NCBI RefSeq assembly: GCF_014836415.1
Contig: NZ_JACSQY010000001.1
Span: 248,001-312,000, forward strand
Direction: 5' to 3'
DNA: 64,000 bases
From: Sporosarcina gallistercoris
GTDB taxonomy: Bacteria > Bacillota > Bacilli > Bacillales_A > Planococcaceae
Shown here piece after piece: positions 8,825 through 18,190 of the stretch (position 1 is its first letter; each line of letters starts with the position of its first letter). A program made the translations under genes and the position numbers. The notes beneath the pieces are model-generated. The model was not told where the DNA came from and did not search any database. It saw only the letters and a list, made by a program, of their open reading frames with translations.

Positions 8825-10588
8825 TCACTCAAGTGGCAACACACAAGTGAAGATCGTGCCCTCTTTGTCACCTCTTCGGGCGCTTATACTGCCACCATGG
8901 GACTCTGCAATATTTTTAGCAATTGCAAGTCCGAGGCCTGTCCCGCTTTTTCCGCGTGTCCGAGCCTTATCAGCTTTATAAAACCGTTCGAAAACAAAAG
9001 GTAGATCCGCTTCAGGTATTCCGCTTCCTGTATCTATGACAGAGATGGCAACCGATTTTGGATATTTCTCAACAGAAAGTTTCACACGCCCGCCGTCAGG
9101 GGTATGACGAATCGCATTGTCGATCAAGTTAGTGAATACTTGTTCAATCCGATCCTCATCCGCTTGTAGGTGAAGCATTTCAGACCCATTCGGTTCGACT
9201 TCAAGATGGACGTTGGCATCCTTTGCTACTTGCATGAATTTGTTGCGCATCCGCTCTAAAAACGGAACAACTGCCATTTCTGATCTGTACAAACGCATAT
9301 GCCCCGATTCCATACGTGCAAGATCTAGCAAGTCTGTCACCAATCTCCCCATCCGCTGGGATTCATCATGAATGATTCTGACCATTTCATGATTTTCTTC
9401 AGCCGTCTCTGGGACACCGTCCAGTATGGCTTCACTATAGCCTTGAAGCATGGATATCGGTGTTCGTAATTCATGGGATACATTTGCGATAAAGTCCGAA
9501 CGCAATTTGTCAAGCTGATGCTGTTCAGTCATATCCCGAAGAACAGCTACAGCACCACGGATACTATTCTTACTGTACAAGGGACTGATTTTCACGACGA
9601 AAAACCGCTTACCAAGTTCTAGTTCAGCATCCACTTCCTCAGCAAACATGACTGCATGCTCCAACATGTGAATAATTTCCGGAGGTAGCAGTTCTTTTGA
9701 CTCCTGGTTAATAAATGACCACTTTTGCAACACTTTTTCTGCTTGAGGATTGCTGAGCAGAATGGTGTTATCCCGATTGAACGTAATGACTGCATCTGTC
9801 ATGGAAGTTAAAATGCTCGATAATTGCTCTTTGTCCTGTTTAATGAGCTCCACGTTGTACTTCAACTGCCGGCCCATTTGGTTAAATGCAGTAGAGAGTT
9901 GACCAATTTCATCATTTTGCTTCACAGGAATCCTGGTATCGAAATTACCCTTCGATAACTCAAAAGCAGCTTCTTTCATCTGACGTAATGGCCGGGTTAT
10001 GCGTGTTGACAGGAAGAAGGCAAAAAAAGTTGTTAATATGAAGGCGATAAAAGCAGAAAGGAGCACGATATGTGTAGTCCATTTTGTCGTGTCGTGGATC
10101 GCTTCAAAACTTTGGTATAAAACCACATAACCATCCCCCTCATCCGGTAACGGTGTGGAAGAGACTATATAGCGTTCGGACACATCTTTTTGAGACAGGG
10201 AAGGAAGAATCATTTGTTTTGAGGAATTCCCATCTTGCCGTTCACTGAATAACTTATCACTTAAAATCTTCTCTTCAATCGATTGAACATTTGTCACACC
10301 GTCATGGAATGAGTAATCGACTTGTCCGTCTTCCCCGACAACCATCGCTTGAGTTCCGTTGTTCAGAATATCGTTGACGACAAGTTTCATAGCTGATTCG
10401 TTTTCGTGGTCGATGATAACACTTCCTACAGTCTTTGCTTCACGAGCAATGGTCTCCTCCGCTTGACGCGTATGGAAGTTATCGAAGAACTCCAACAAAA
10501 GTGCCGTGACAATAAACAGGACAAATGAAACGAGAAGCAATATGGTTGCCCATAGCTTCCCGACGATTGAATTCCATATTCTATTCAT
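8825..10588 (-). CDS. resE: redox-responsive sensor histidine kinase ResE
   Basis: A 587-aa membrane histidine kinase. It has TM1 (about 13-35), an extracytoplasmic domain of ~135 residues, TM2 (about 172-195), HAMP (about 195-247), a PAS domain (about 255-355), HisKA with the phospho-acceptor VSHELRTP, and HATPase motifs DNAIRHTPDGG (N box), DTGSGIP (G1) and GTGLGLAI (G2). ResE phosphorylates ResD under oxygen limitation and controls aerobic/anaerobic respiration and cytochrome genes. It overlaps resD by 4 bp. In B. subtilis resDE follow resABC directly; here they lie 41 kb away. Confidence 0.95.
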   Translation of the reverse strand: MNRIWNSIVGKLWATILLLVSFVLFIVTALLLEFFDNFHTRQAEETIAREAKTVGSVIIDHENESAMKLVVNDILNNGTQAMVVGEDGQVDYSFHDGVTNVQSIEEKILSDKLFSERQDGNSSKQMILPSLSQKDVSERYIVSSTPLPDEGDGYVVLYQSFEAIHDTTKWTTHIVLLSAFIAFILTTFFAFFLSTRITRPLRQMKEAAFELSKGNFDTRIPVKQNDEIGQLSTAFNQMGRQLKYNVELIKQDKEQLSSILTSMTDAVITFNRDNTILLSNPQAEKVLQKWSFINQESKELLPPEIIHMLEHAVMFAEEVDAELELGKRFFVVKISPLYSKNSIRGAVAVLRDMTEQHQLDKLRSDFIANVSHELRTPISMLQGYSEAILDGVPETAEENHEMVRIIHDESQRMGRLVTDLLDLARMESGHMRLYRSEMAVVPFLERMRNKFMQVAKDANVHLEVEPNGSEMLHLQADEDRIEQVFTNLIDNAIRHTPDGGRVKLSVEKYPKSVAISVIDTGSGIPEADLPFVFERFYKADKARTRGKSGTGLGLAIAKNIAESHGGSISARRGDKEGTIFTCVLPLE

Positions 10589-11304
10589 TCAGACGGCACC
10601 TCGAATTTATAGCCGACTCCCCATACAGTTACAATCATTTTAGCGGCACGCTCAGAAACTCTGTTCAATTTTTCTCTTAAACGCTTTACATGCGTGTCGA
10701 CCGTTCTAAGATCCCCAAAAAATTCGTAGTGCCACACTTCTTTCAACAATTGCTCACGATCAAATACTTTGTCCGGTGCTTTTGCAAGGAAATACAACAA
10801 TTCGTACTCTTTCGGAGTCAAGCTGACTTCTTTCCCTTCAGCTGTGACCCGATGTGCATCATGATCGATTGTAAGCTGCGGGAATACGACTAAATCTTTG
10901 GACGCCGCTGTGCTTGGGGCTCCGTTAAATGAGCCTGTACGTCGCAAAAGTGCTTTCACACGCAATACTACTTCACGAGGACTGAATGGTTTAACGATGT
11001 AGTCGTCGGCTCCAGTTTCAAAGCCGGAAACTCTATCCGATTCTTCCCCTTTTGCAGTCAGTAAGATAATCGGTGTTTGGTTTTCAGCTATTCTCAGTTC
11101 TTCCAAGACTTCCATTCCATCTTTTTCAGGCATCATGACGTCAAGTAAAATACAGTCATAATGATTTTCTTCAATTTTCTCAAGCGCTTCTGCGCCGTCA
11201 CACGCTTCGTCCATTTCATAACCCTCACGAGAGAGATACATGGTGAGAAGTCGCCTAATTCGGTCTTCGTCGTCCACGACGAGCAATTTTACGTTTTCAT
11301 CCAT
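10585..11304 (-). CDS. resD: response regulator ResD (OmpR/PhoB family)
   Basis: A 239-aa response regulator. The receiver domain (5-120) has the acidic pocket VVDDED, phospho-Asp in CILLDVMMPEKDG, Thr in ILLTAKGE and Lys in VKPFSP. The C-terminal winged helix (about 140-235) ends in RTVDTHVKRLREKLNRVSERAAKMIVTVWGVGYKF. It is the partner of ResE. The start is ATG at 11304 with AAGGGGC upstream. Because foreign DNA now lies immediately upstream, resD must use a promoter within 11305-11800 or one carried by the island. Confidence 0.95.
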   Translation of the reverse strand: MDENVKLLVVDDEDRIRRLLTMYLSREGYEMDEACDGAEALEKIEENHYDCILLDVMMPEKDGMEVLEELRIAENQTPIILLTAKGEESDRVSGFETGADDYIVKPFSPREVVLRVKALLRRTGSFNGAPSTAASKDLVVFPQLTIDHDAHRVTAEGKEVSLTPKEYELLYFLAKAPDKVFDREQLLKEVWHYEFFGDLRTVDTHVKRLREKLNRVSERAAKMIVTVWGVGYKFEVPSE

Positions 11305-11846
11305 TGACGATTGCCCCTTTCACAACTACTTCTTTCATTGTACTTGTCCAGCGTGAAAAAAGAAACTAGTATACCTACTCAGCACTATTACTGTGTACAT
11401 TGAAATATAATTTTAGTGTACTTCCCTCGCTTTATAAAATTTACATCCACTAATTATAGATCACGTTAAGAGCCGTTCGAAACAGCATCGCGTGATACTG
11501 GGCTTGCTATAACAGGTTTTCATACATTCTGAGAAGTTGAATCAATTGCTACACTTAAAGGCTTCAGAAGGGGAATTAACAATTAAGGAAAAGGAATGCA
11601 CACGGAAGGTCCATTGCATCTTGCAGCTAGAACATATCTGGCCGTTTACATCCTATTTCAGATAACACGAACTGTCCATCCTGACAGCGTCTTTCGTAGT
11701 ATTCCTCATTTCATTATCACATATACTTCCGATGAAGAGAAACAGTTTACGATTCGACAATCGAGCGAAGTCTGTGCTTTAAAATGTTTTGTATGATCCA
11801 TAGTTGCACTATATAACGCCTCAGTTTGGTGTTTCAGTACTGTTAC
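11305..11846. other. non-coding left junction of the accessory island
   Basis: This ~540-bp stretch lies upstream of resD and downstream of the CoiA-like gene. I see AT-rich DNA with possible -10-like TATA blocks on the minus strand (around 11395-11450) that could form the resD promoter, but no convincing gene. A 66-codon plus-strand frame (11596-11796) has no ribosome site and an implausible composition. The boundary of the ~41-kb insertion relative to a resABCDE-type operon must lie here. Confidence 0.5.
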
Positions 11847-12998
11847 TTAATAGAATAATTTATTATGCACTTCGGTTTCCGGAGTTGGGATTGACTCCAT
11901 TTCCTGAATCATTTTCTTTAGAATGTCTTTCATGACATCCCCAGTTATTGTCGTTCTTGGAATTCTGAAATTAAATCCTGAGATATATTCTTTATTGTTT
12001 TCATCAGTGTTTATAAACGCCTCAATACCGATATTTTCAGCCATGAACCGTGTAATAAGTGAATACAGAATACCCTTTTCTGAGTTAACATATTTATAGT
12101 TGCAAGTCAGAGATTTTCCTCTATAGGATAAAGGATTTGCAGAGCTCACAGATTCTACTCTTTTAGGATTACCTGTTGTAGTAGCCGGAATTGTACTCAT
12201 TTTCGTTTGAAGCTTACCGTTAATGTACTTTCGCAAGTTAATACTATCTAAGTCATTATTCAGTTGTCTTAAAGCTTCATTTTTCGCAAGTACTATTTTA
12301 TCGGCAGCCACTAGGTCTTCAGTAAACTTCTGTAACAACTCAGCTCGGTGTTCATGGTATACATAAGAAAACATTTCGTTTTCGAGGTCCATTTCTCTTT
12401 TATCAAAAAACTTGGTTACATTGGTTTCCGTGACAAAAAAAGCAATATCCCCATTGTTCATCACTGGTTTCACTTCAATAAACGGTATTCCCAACTGGTT
12501 GAACCGGTTTTTCTTATCTTCTTCCATTGCGTGAGTGACAAACACTTCAATCACAAGCTCTTTTCCGTCCTCAAGTTCTAAAAATAATACATCTGCAATA
12601 AAGCTTTCAATTGTTTGTTCTACGTTGCCTATGGGATGATAAAATGAATAAAAGTCTAGTATTTCATATAAATCGATTGGGAAATAATCTAAATTTATCT
12701 GGGTAACCATTTTACGCAAAAGGGAGTGATTGGTTTGCAATAAGCTAATGGGGAAGTTCAATGTGATCTTTTCCCTAGAAACTAATGCATATTTTGAAAT
12801 CAGGTGGAGCATTGTCTCTTCACTGGCAGTACAAGAGCTACCTGACTGATGTGAAAAGTGATGTGCGTTAATCGGACCTTTTTTTGGAGTTAAGGTCTCT
12901 CCACAGGAGGGGCAATAGTAATTCTTATTCTTTGAAATCCGCCCATCGATATGAACAAGCTCGTTATCGCAAAAGGCATATGTAATATTAACAGCCAT
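11847..12998 (-). CDS. CoiA-like zinc-finger/nuclease protein
   Basis: A 383-aa protein. The N-terminus holds a zinc-binding-like pair CPSCGETLTPKKG followed by NAHHFSHQSGSSC, the pattern at the start of competence CoiA-type proteins. At about residues 137-150 the stretch IADVLFLELEDGKELVIEVFVTH fits a PD-(D/E)XK nuclease core (Asp, then Glu-x-Glu). The C-terminal half has no motif I recognise. CoiA-like proteins are linked to DNA processing during transformation, but many distant members sit on mobile islands with unknown roles. The neighbour downstream of it on the island is another PD-(D/E)XK-like gene. The function is inferred only at the domain level. Confidence 0.6.
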   Translation of the reverse strand: MAVNITYAFCDNELVHIDGRISKNKNYYCPSCGETLTPKKGPINAHHFSHQSGSSCTASEETMLHLISKYALVSREKITLNFPISLLQTNHSLLRKMVTQINLDYFPIDLYEILDFYSFYHPIGNVEQTIESFIADVLFLELEDGKELVIEVFVTHAMEEDKKNRFNQLGIPFIEVKPVMNNGDIAFFVTETNVTKFFDKREMDLENEMFSYVYHEHRAELLQKFTEDLVAADKIVLAKNEALRQLNNDLDSINLRKYINGKLQTKMSTIPATTTGNPKRVESVSSANPLSYRGKSLTCNYKYVNSEKGILYSLITRFMAENIGIEAFINTDENNKEYISGFNFRIPRTTITGDVMKDILKKMIQEMESIPTPETEVHNKLFY

Positions 12999-13051
12999 CG
13001 AGACGCCTCCACAGGTTATTTAAATTCGTACTGAAACGCTAACTTATATCA

Positions 13052-13225
13052 TCATCTATTTTCTCCCATAGGCTTTGCACTAGCAAGCGATTCATACGTT
13101 TTTCGGTAAATCTCAAATAACCTGTGATTTATCGACTTTACTTCATCAGACACGAACACATTTGAGGAATGATCTACCAAATTCCAATTCCATTGCGCAA
13201 ATACAGCTTTTTTATCAAAAGAAAA
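13052..13225 (-). pseudogene. C-terminal coding remnant, unidentified
   Basis: An open stretch of 57 codons without a start codon reads as natural protein (for example AQWNWNLVDHSSNVFVSDEV and NHRLFEIYRKTYESLASAKP) and ends in TGA. A stop codon directly precedes it, so it looks like the tail of a gene whose 5' part was lost. I do not recognise the family. It sits between the CoiA-like gene and the PD-(D/E)XK gene. Confidence 0.4.
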
Positions 13226-13386
13226 TCAAATGTTCACTAAACATGAATTTAGCGTAATTTAGAATGAAGGCAACTATACAGGAATTGCCTCCCTTTCCGG
13301 GTTATCATTTAGGAACATCAAAGTTATCATCATATAGACGCGAAAGATAAGTCGATTATTAGTAAAGAAAATCAAGTTTCATCTAT

Positions 13387-13872
13387 TCATAATAAGTTCA
13401 AATCTCGAAGCATTTCGTTCAAGTCTTCAGGACTTTCAACTACTACATTGCTATCTTGTTGAACCCACATACAAATAAACTGCATTTTTTCAACCATCTT
13501 ACCTATCCGATGATACTCATCCCGAATTCTTTGAATATCCGGGTTTGCAAGAACATAAATAGTATCCGCACCATCATACTGTGTTGCATACTTCATCAAC
13601 GTATGTACTTGTCTGGCAAGATGATTAACTATTTGACCATGATCAAATACTTCATCATTATTCAGCCCATTCTTCTGGGATCCCTTAGATTCAACAAAGA
13701 CTTGGATTTTACCCTTACTCGCTTTTACGTCAACCCCACGCTGCCTACCGGTCAAAGGGCTTTCGCAATCAAAACCTTTACTTTTTAAAAATCCTGCAAT
13801 AGCTATATTCACGGTATCTTCATTCATTAAAAACGGATCTGGTTTTCTTAGCTTGCTGTTACTAACAGGCAT
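13387..13872 (-). CDS. PD-(D/E)XK nuclease-like protein
   Basis: A 161-aa protein. Residues ~43-64 contain RQRGVDVKASKGKIQVFVESKG, the Asp...Glu-x-Lys signature of PD-(D/E)XK endonuclease folds, and an upstream acidic residue (about E18) could complete the site. The rest of the chain is alpha/beta with IYVLANPDIQRIRDEYHRIG. Similar small proteins occur in restriction systems and islands. No methyltransferase is adjacent, so a classical restriction-modification pair is not supported. The ribosome site and ATG at 13872 are acceptable. The substrate and biological role are unknown. Confidence 0.6.
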   Translation of the reverse strand: MPVSNSKLRKPDPFLMNEDTVNIAIAGFLKSKGFDCESPLTGRQRGVDVKASKGKIQVFVESKGSQKNGLNNDEVFDHGQIVNHLARQVHTLMKYATQYDGADTIYVLANPDIQRIRDEYHRIGKMVEKMQFICMWVQQDSNVVVESPEDLNEMLRDLNLL

Positions 13873-13992
13873 TAACTCTCTAACCTCCTAAGCATAATTA
13901 TAATATTGGATAGTTGCCATTCAGTATTTACCCACTAATTCCACCTATTGAAATCACCATACATTACATAAATGCATCGAGCTTCATAAGGT

Positions 13993-14421
13993 TTATTTTA
14001 TTTTGGTCAGTAACTTTAATGCCGTCTTTCTCATTTCTGGGCTTTTACTTAAGGCTATCCCGCCTCCTACTGTTCCTACTACTGTTCCAACCACAGCAAT
14101 CGTCCATTTTTTGTATTCAGAGTCCTTTTGGTAAGACTTTTCAACCATACGCTCAATCCGATCATTAAGTTTATCTCTAGCTTCATCACTTAAATTTGGG
14201 TTCTTTAGTTGATCAGAAAATATATCTATTGCCTTTTCAATTGTGCTATACGCTTTTTCTTGAGATTTCAAACCTAACTCTCCTATGCCCTTAATTGCAT
14301 TAATAATCCCAGGTGTATATTTTAGTAAGGATTCATATTCTTCTGGGCTTAATTGAGTTACGTCATAATTTTTCCCTTTTAGTTTTATTAAGTTTTCATT
14401 AATATCTATTTTTCCATTCAT
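13993..14421 (-). CDS. hypothetical protein with C-terminal Gly-rich membrane segment
   Basis: A 142-aa protein that I do not recognise. Residues 1-100 are mostly charged helices (for example LSPEEYESLLKYTPGIINAIKG and DEARDKLNDRIERMVEKSYQK). Residues ~107-125 form a glycine-rich hydrophobic segment (WTIAVVGTVVGTVGGGIALS) with repeated GxxxG, typical of a tightly packing membrane helix. It is followed by a short basic tail. It begins at an ATG with an AGGAGT-like site and lies just upstream of the insertion sequence. Its neighbours suggest an accessory, possibly defence-related cluster, but nothing proves it. Confidence 0.55.
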   Translation of the reverse strand: MNGKIDINENLIKLKGKNYDVTQLSPEEYESLLKYTPGIINAIKGIGELGLKSQEKAYSTIEKAIDIFSDQLKNPNLSDEARDKLNDRIERMVEKSYQKDSEYKKWTIAVVGTVVGTVGGGIALSKSPEMRKTALKLLTKIK

Positions 14422-14515
14422 GGCTACACTCCTATCTTGAATGCTTTATACGTTTTTAGATTAGATAAATTTAAAATACTATGAATCAATTTCATAATTA
14501 CTCTTTTTAAAAATA

Positions 14516-15983
14516 CAAAGACCTACCCGATGCTAAATTTGTATTTCAAAAAACAGGAATCATGCAGCTTGTTGAACTTTTAGTGACAGATTAATTCGAT
14601 CTGCTGCTAGTTTTGAAGCGTTATAAATCAATACAATCATATTGAAATGGACTTTTGCTCTTTTTCCGGTTCTGTATCGTACGTTATTGAGCTGATAAAA
14701 TTCTTTGAGATAAGCATTCACACGCTCGACAGCGGTTCGACGCTTAAAAACTTTCTTCCAAACTTTTGATCCTCGGGCTGGCACCGTATATTTACGAAGA
14801 TCCGTTGTGATTCTGACTTTATATACTTTTTGGCATTGTCCTTGGTTGGCAAGCGGGCATTCTTTACACTCAAGAGGCTGCGTGTATTTTAGGGTTTCGT
14901 ACTTCGGATCATAGCTGTCATACCGATAGGAATGTTCTCTGAAACAGGTCGGCGCAAAGTGTTCATCATAGCCGATCATTTCGCTTTCGTTCCGCTTATT
15001 ATAGGCAATGTTTGATTGATGGCCCATCCGATGGATTTGTTCATAAATCGGCTCGAAGTCATATCCTGCATCCATCGTATGAAGGTGTATGGATGGAAGG
15101 TGGAACTGTTCCAGACCTTTCAATAACGGAATCGCGGCTTTTCCATCATTCAAATTCCCGGAAGATAGTAAGGATTGCAGGATGTATTGACTGGAAGCAC
15201 CCACTGCTAAATGGCCTTTATAACCGAACCAAAAGACATTTTTCCCTTCACTATTCTTTTTGATGCCCCATTTAGGGGCTTGTGGGACTTCTGTTCGCAA
15301 GTTGTGGAGAGGCTCGTCAAGCTGAGCTTCAATTTTCTTTTCATAAAGAGATAAACTTGCCAGTTCTTTCGCTTGTTCTTCCAACCATTTTGGTCGCTCT
15401 TCTTTTGTTTTTCTTCCGCGTTTTTTGGGCTCTTTCTTTTGTTCCTTCTCTTTAGGAGACGCTTGATCACGCGCTTCAAAGTGAGTTGCATCAATCGCGA
15501 CCGTATCATCACTAATAAATCCTTCTGTAATCGCTGTGTGAATAACCCTTTCCTGAACACGCTCCACAATATCGGATTCACTCAACTTCGTTAGAAGACG
15601 GCTGTATGATGATTCTGAAGGAGTCGAATCTGACACCTTGAATCCACAGTTTAATTTAAATGTCAGATCATGATCGAGTCGTTTGATCAACCCTTTAATT
15701 GTAGGAATTCTTTCCACGTACCGTATGAAAAAACTGACGATCATGGCACCGTAATTTAGCTCTACAGGTGCACCAACACTGGTTTTCTTATTGACTTCAA
15801 AGAAGATTGCATCCAGATCAATTGCGTCCATAATTTCTTGGTATTGTTGGGTAGGTTCCATCTCATATAATTCTTGAATGCCAAATAGGCTTTGTTGTCG
15901 TATAATGGTCAAAGGGAGTACCTCCAGTCTTTTGGGATGTTTAGTCGACTACCATTATACTAGACTTGGGGAGGTACTTCTTT
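14516..15983 (-). mobile_element. IS1182-family insertion sequence
   Basis: The element contains one transposase gene. Its ends carry an imperfect terminal inverted repeat: AAAGACCTACCCGATGCT at the left and, on the other strand, GAAGTACCTCCCCAAGTCT at the right (about 12 of 18 positions agree). The exact ends are therefore approximate to a few bases, and I did not find a clear target-site duplication. It lies at the edge of the recombinase array of module 1. Confidence 0.7.
14560..15912 (-). CDS. IS1182-family DDE transposase
   Basis: A 450-aa intact transposase. The N-terminal region (ELNYGAMIVSFFIRYVERIPTIKGLIKRLDHD) matches the DUF772-like domain of IS1182/IS5-related enzymes. The catalytic region includes VAIDATHFEA (first Asp), MDAGYDFEPIYE (second Asp) and the C-terminal KKVFKRRTAVERVNAYLKEFYQLNNVRYRTGKRA containing the Glu. 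A CxxC-like set (CKECPLANQGQC) is typical of this group. The start is TTG at 15912, with GGAGG seven bases upstream; no ATG is available nearby. It mobilises the surrounding insertion sequence. Confidence 0.92.
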   Translation of the reverse strand: MTIIRQQSLFGIQELYEMEPTQQYQEIMDAIDLDAIFFEVNKKTSVGAPVELNYGAMIVSFFIRYVERIPTIKGLIKRLDHDLTFKLNCGFKVSDSTPSESSYSRLLTKLSESDIVERVQERVIHTAITEGFISDDTVAIDATHFEARDQASPKEKEQKKEPKKRGRKTKEERPKWLEEQAKELASLSLYEKKIEAQLDEPLHNLRTEVPQAPKWGIKKNSEGKNVFWFGYKGHLAVGASSQYILQSLLSSGNLNDGKAAIPLLKGLEQFHLPSIHLHTMDAGYDFEPIYEQIHRMGHQSNIAYNKRNESEMIGYDEHFAPTCFREHSYRYDSYDPKYETLKYTQPLECKECPLANQGQCQKVYKVRITTDLRKYTVPARGSKVWKKVFKRRTAVERVNAYLKEFYQLNNVRYRTGKRAKVHFNMIVLIYNASKLAADRINLSLKVQQAA

Positions 15984-16446
15984 TTTGACGTCTTCAAACC
16001 CTTGGTATATAAGGGCTGAGGATTATGAAATTCATTCACTATGATTAATCTTTCTTATTTAAATTATACCAGAGTTGTCCATTTGAAAGCATTAAGAAAT
16101 TTTCTTATGGAATGTATTTTCTACATTTTATAATTTACATGCAATGCAAAAAAAGATCGTCATTGACGATCTTAGGCTGTTCAAAATACAACTTGCTTAA
16201 TGGTCCATATTGCATAAGTTCGGTGAGATACCCAGAGATATGGTTTCTCATGAATTTAAATAAAGAAATAACTATTTTAGCTATCATAGGATAAAATAGT
16301 AGTATTGCCGTTGTATGATTGTTCAAAGTGCAAATCGTATAATTATCCATATTGTATAAGGAATTATTATAGCTTGAAATATGGTTTATTTACTTCCTTT
16401 CCTCACACCGTTGGTATACTTTTATAATCACACTTCATTATTAAAT
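15984..16446. other. intergenic stretch downstream of recombinase array 1
   Basis: About 460 bp between the insertion sequence and the last recombinase of module 1. Apart from the terminator at 16147-16173, I see only short open frames without ribosome sites. One minus-strand frame (16135-16350) has a protein-like stretch, FKFMRNHISGYLTELMQYGP, and could be an unrecognised remnant. Confidence 0.4.
16147..16173 (-). terminator. terminator downstream of recombinase array 1
   Basis: A 9-bp stem (AAGATCGTC / GACGATCTT) with a 3-nt loop is followed on the minus strand by seven T residues. It is the first strong terminator after the four recombinase genes. Confidence 0.8.
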
Positions 16447-17277
16447 TCACATCCATTCATCATAAATGTCCTTACGCGCTTGTTCGTACAATCTAGCATA
16501 GTATTTGGTCTGTTCCAGATTTTCATGACCCATAAGTGTTTGAATGCATTCAAGCGGCATTCCTTTATTCGCAAGGTGTGCAGCAAAGGTATGACGCAGT
16601 GTGTGTGGACTTAGTTTTATTTCAAGTTGATTCGCGTATTTTCTAAATTGGGCTTGGATTGTATATCGACTGGATGGCTTGTACCCATAAGGATTAACAA
16701 ACAAATTAGGCAGCACGTCTTTCCTGCTATCAAGGTATGCTCTTAAGTGAACCTCACATTCTTTTGTGAATAGCACAATCCTTCCTTTTTTACGTTTTCC
16801 TAATGGAATGTGAATCATTCTTTCCGACCAATCTACATGTTCTTTTTTCATTGCAACTAACTCACTAATCCGAACTCCTGTACTGTATAAAGTTTCAATA
16901 ATTGCTCTCTCATCTAACTTACTTACTATTTCTCGTAGTTGCATCAATTCTGCCGGCACCAGGTAGTACGGTAGGCTATCCGGCACTTTGGACTGCGGAA
17001 TACGATTGGCAGGATCTTTTTCCACTAGACCTTCTTCTGTCAAAAAACGATAAAAGAGCTTCAAACCACATAGACGTGTGTTACAGGTAGAAACTGCTGA
17101 TCCTTTGTCAGTCAATGCTTGTATATAGTTCCTAATATCACGGGCAGTTACTTCTTGATACGACTTATTACTATAAATAAAAAACTCGGTGACGAATCGC
17201 TTATAGAGTGAATTCGTCACTGGATTTAAACGTACGCTGTACTCACTTGAAAATTTGTCAATTAACTGTGCATTCAT
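16447..17277 (-). CDS. tyrosine recombinase, slot 4 of array 1
   Basis: A 276-aa XerC/D-like tyrosine recombinase that cuts and rejoins DNA through a covalent 3'-phosphotyrosine. An N-terminal SAM-like core-binding domain (about 1-95) is followed by the catalytic domain with every active residue visible: Arg in TGVRISEL, Lys in LGKRKKGR, His-x-x-Arg in HTLRHTFA, His in MGHENLE and Tyr in TKYYARL. It is the last of four recombinase genes transcribed together; the gap to slot 3 is 19 bp. Its counterpart in module 2 is 42136-42969 (277 aa). I infer that it acts on the S-layer cassette junction or on the module ends. Confidence 0.9.
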   Translation of the reverse strand: MNAQLIDKFSSEYSVRLNPVTNSLYKRFVTEFFIYSNKSYQEVTARDIRNYIQALTDKGSAVSTCNTRLCGLKLFYRFLTEEGLVEKDPANRIPQSKVPDSLPYYLVPAELMQLREIVSKLDERAIIETLYSTGVRISELVAMKKEHVDWSERMIHIPLGKRKKGRIVLFTKECEVHLRAYLDSRKDVLPNLFVNPYGYKPSSRYTIQAQFRKYANQLEIKLSPHTLRHTFAAHLANKGMPLECIQTLMGHENLEQTKYYARLYEQARKDIYDEWM

Positions 17278-17296
17278 CCGTTATCTTCTCCTTTTT

Positions 17297-18175
17297 TTAC
17301 CCCATGTATTTCCTGTAAAGAGAAACAATCTTTCGTTTAGGTAATCGTGCGTAAATCTGCGTTGTAGAGAGCTCTGTATGTCCCAGTTCTGCTCCAATAA
17401 ATTCTAAATCTGCGCCTTTTGCAAGTAATTCCGTAGCAAAAGTATGCCGAAAACGGTGAGGATGTAAGCGTGTATCCATTCCAGCATCTTCCCCTAATTT
17501 AATAACGGCCTTGCGTATGGCTTGAATGCCAAGGCGCTTCCCTGTTGTTGTTGTAAAAAGCGCAGCTGCATCTATTCTTCTATCATCTAGGTAGCGTTCT
17601 AAAAGCACTTTACACTTCTCTGAAAAGTGAACCTGCCGAATCTTCCCACCTTTTCCTAGGACGTGAGCACTTCGGTTCTCCATATTGATATCTGAGCAAT
17701 CGAGTCTATGAAGTTCCCCTACTCGACAACCTGAACTAATCATAAACTCCACCATTGCTTGATTTCGAATCGACATCTTTTCAGACTGATACCTAGTTTT
17801 TGCAAGATCCGACTTCCCTAAGTATTTGGGGACTGGTTTCGGAAGTCGAGGATACCAACGACTTTTAATTGGCGAACGCTCAATATACTCTTCCTGCACA
17901 CAAAAGTTAAAAAATGAGGAAAGGATAGCAATACGCTGACTCAATGACTTTTCTGTTAAATGACCTTCCTGTTTTACAAACCACTCATGAAGTGTGTCAG
18001 AGGTTAAGTCACTATAGGTTTCTTCTATATACATAAAGAAGCGATCAAGATAATCCCTATATTGACTAATCGTTCCCTGACTTTTATTCATCAGCTTTAA
18101 ATTCAATAAAAATTCATTTCCGGTATCGCGATTCTCTTGATTTGTAATTGGTTTTTTCAATTCCCAATAATTCAT
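17297..18175 (-). CDS. tyrosine recombinase, slot 3 of array 1
   Basis: A 292-aa tyrosine recombinase. The N-terminus starts with a YWEL motif, then a core-binding domain (NEFLLNLKLMNKSQGTISQYRDYLDRFF). The catalytic residues are Arg in SGCRVGEL, Lys in LGKGGKIRQVHF, His/Arg in HPHRFRHTFATELL, His in LGHTELSTT and Tyr in QIYARL. The ATG at 18175 follows AAGGAG at 8 bp; an in-frame GTG three codons upstream overlaps that site. Only 15 bp separate it from slot 2. The module 2 counterpart (42986-44893) has the same catalytic domain but three additional core-binding domains. Confidence 0.9.
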   Translation of the reverse strand: MNYWELKKPITNQENRDTGNEFLLNLKLMNKSQGTISQYRDYLDRFFMYIEETYSDLTSDTLHEWFVKQEGHLTEKSLSQRIAILSSFFNFCVQEEYIERSPIKSRWYPRLPKPVPKYLGKSDLAKTRYQSEKMSIRNQAMVEFMISSGCRVGELHRLDCSDINMENRSAHVLGKGGKIRQVHFSEKCKVLLERYLDDRRIDAAALFTTTTGKRLGIQAIRKAVIKLGEDAGMDTRLHPHRFRHTFATELLAKGADLEFIGAELGHTELSTTQIYARLPKRKIVSLYRKYMG

Positions 18176-18190
18176 CTTCCCCACTCCTTC

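Noticed and set aside
11596..11796. 66-codon plus-strand frame upstream of the CoiA-like gene
   Set aside because: It has no ribosome site, implausible composition and opposite orientation to its neighbours.
16112..16350. Short frames on both strands downstream of recombinase array 1
   Set aside because: They overlap a strong terminator, have no ribosome site and no recognisable family. The minus frame may be a remnant but cannot be supported.
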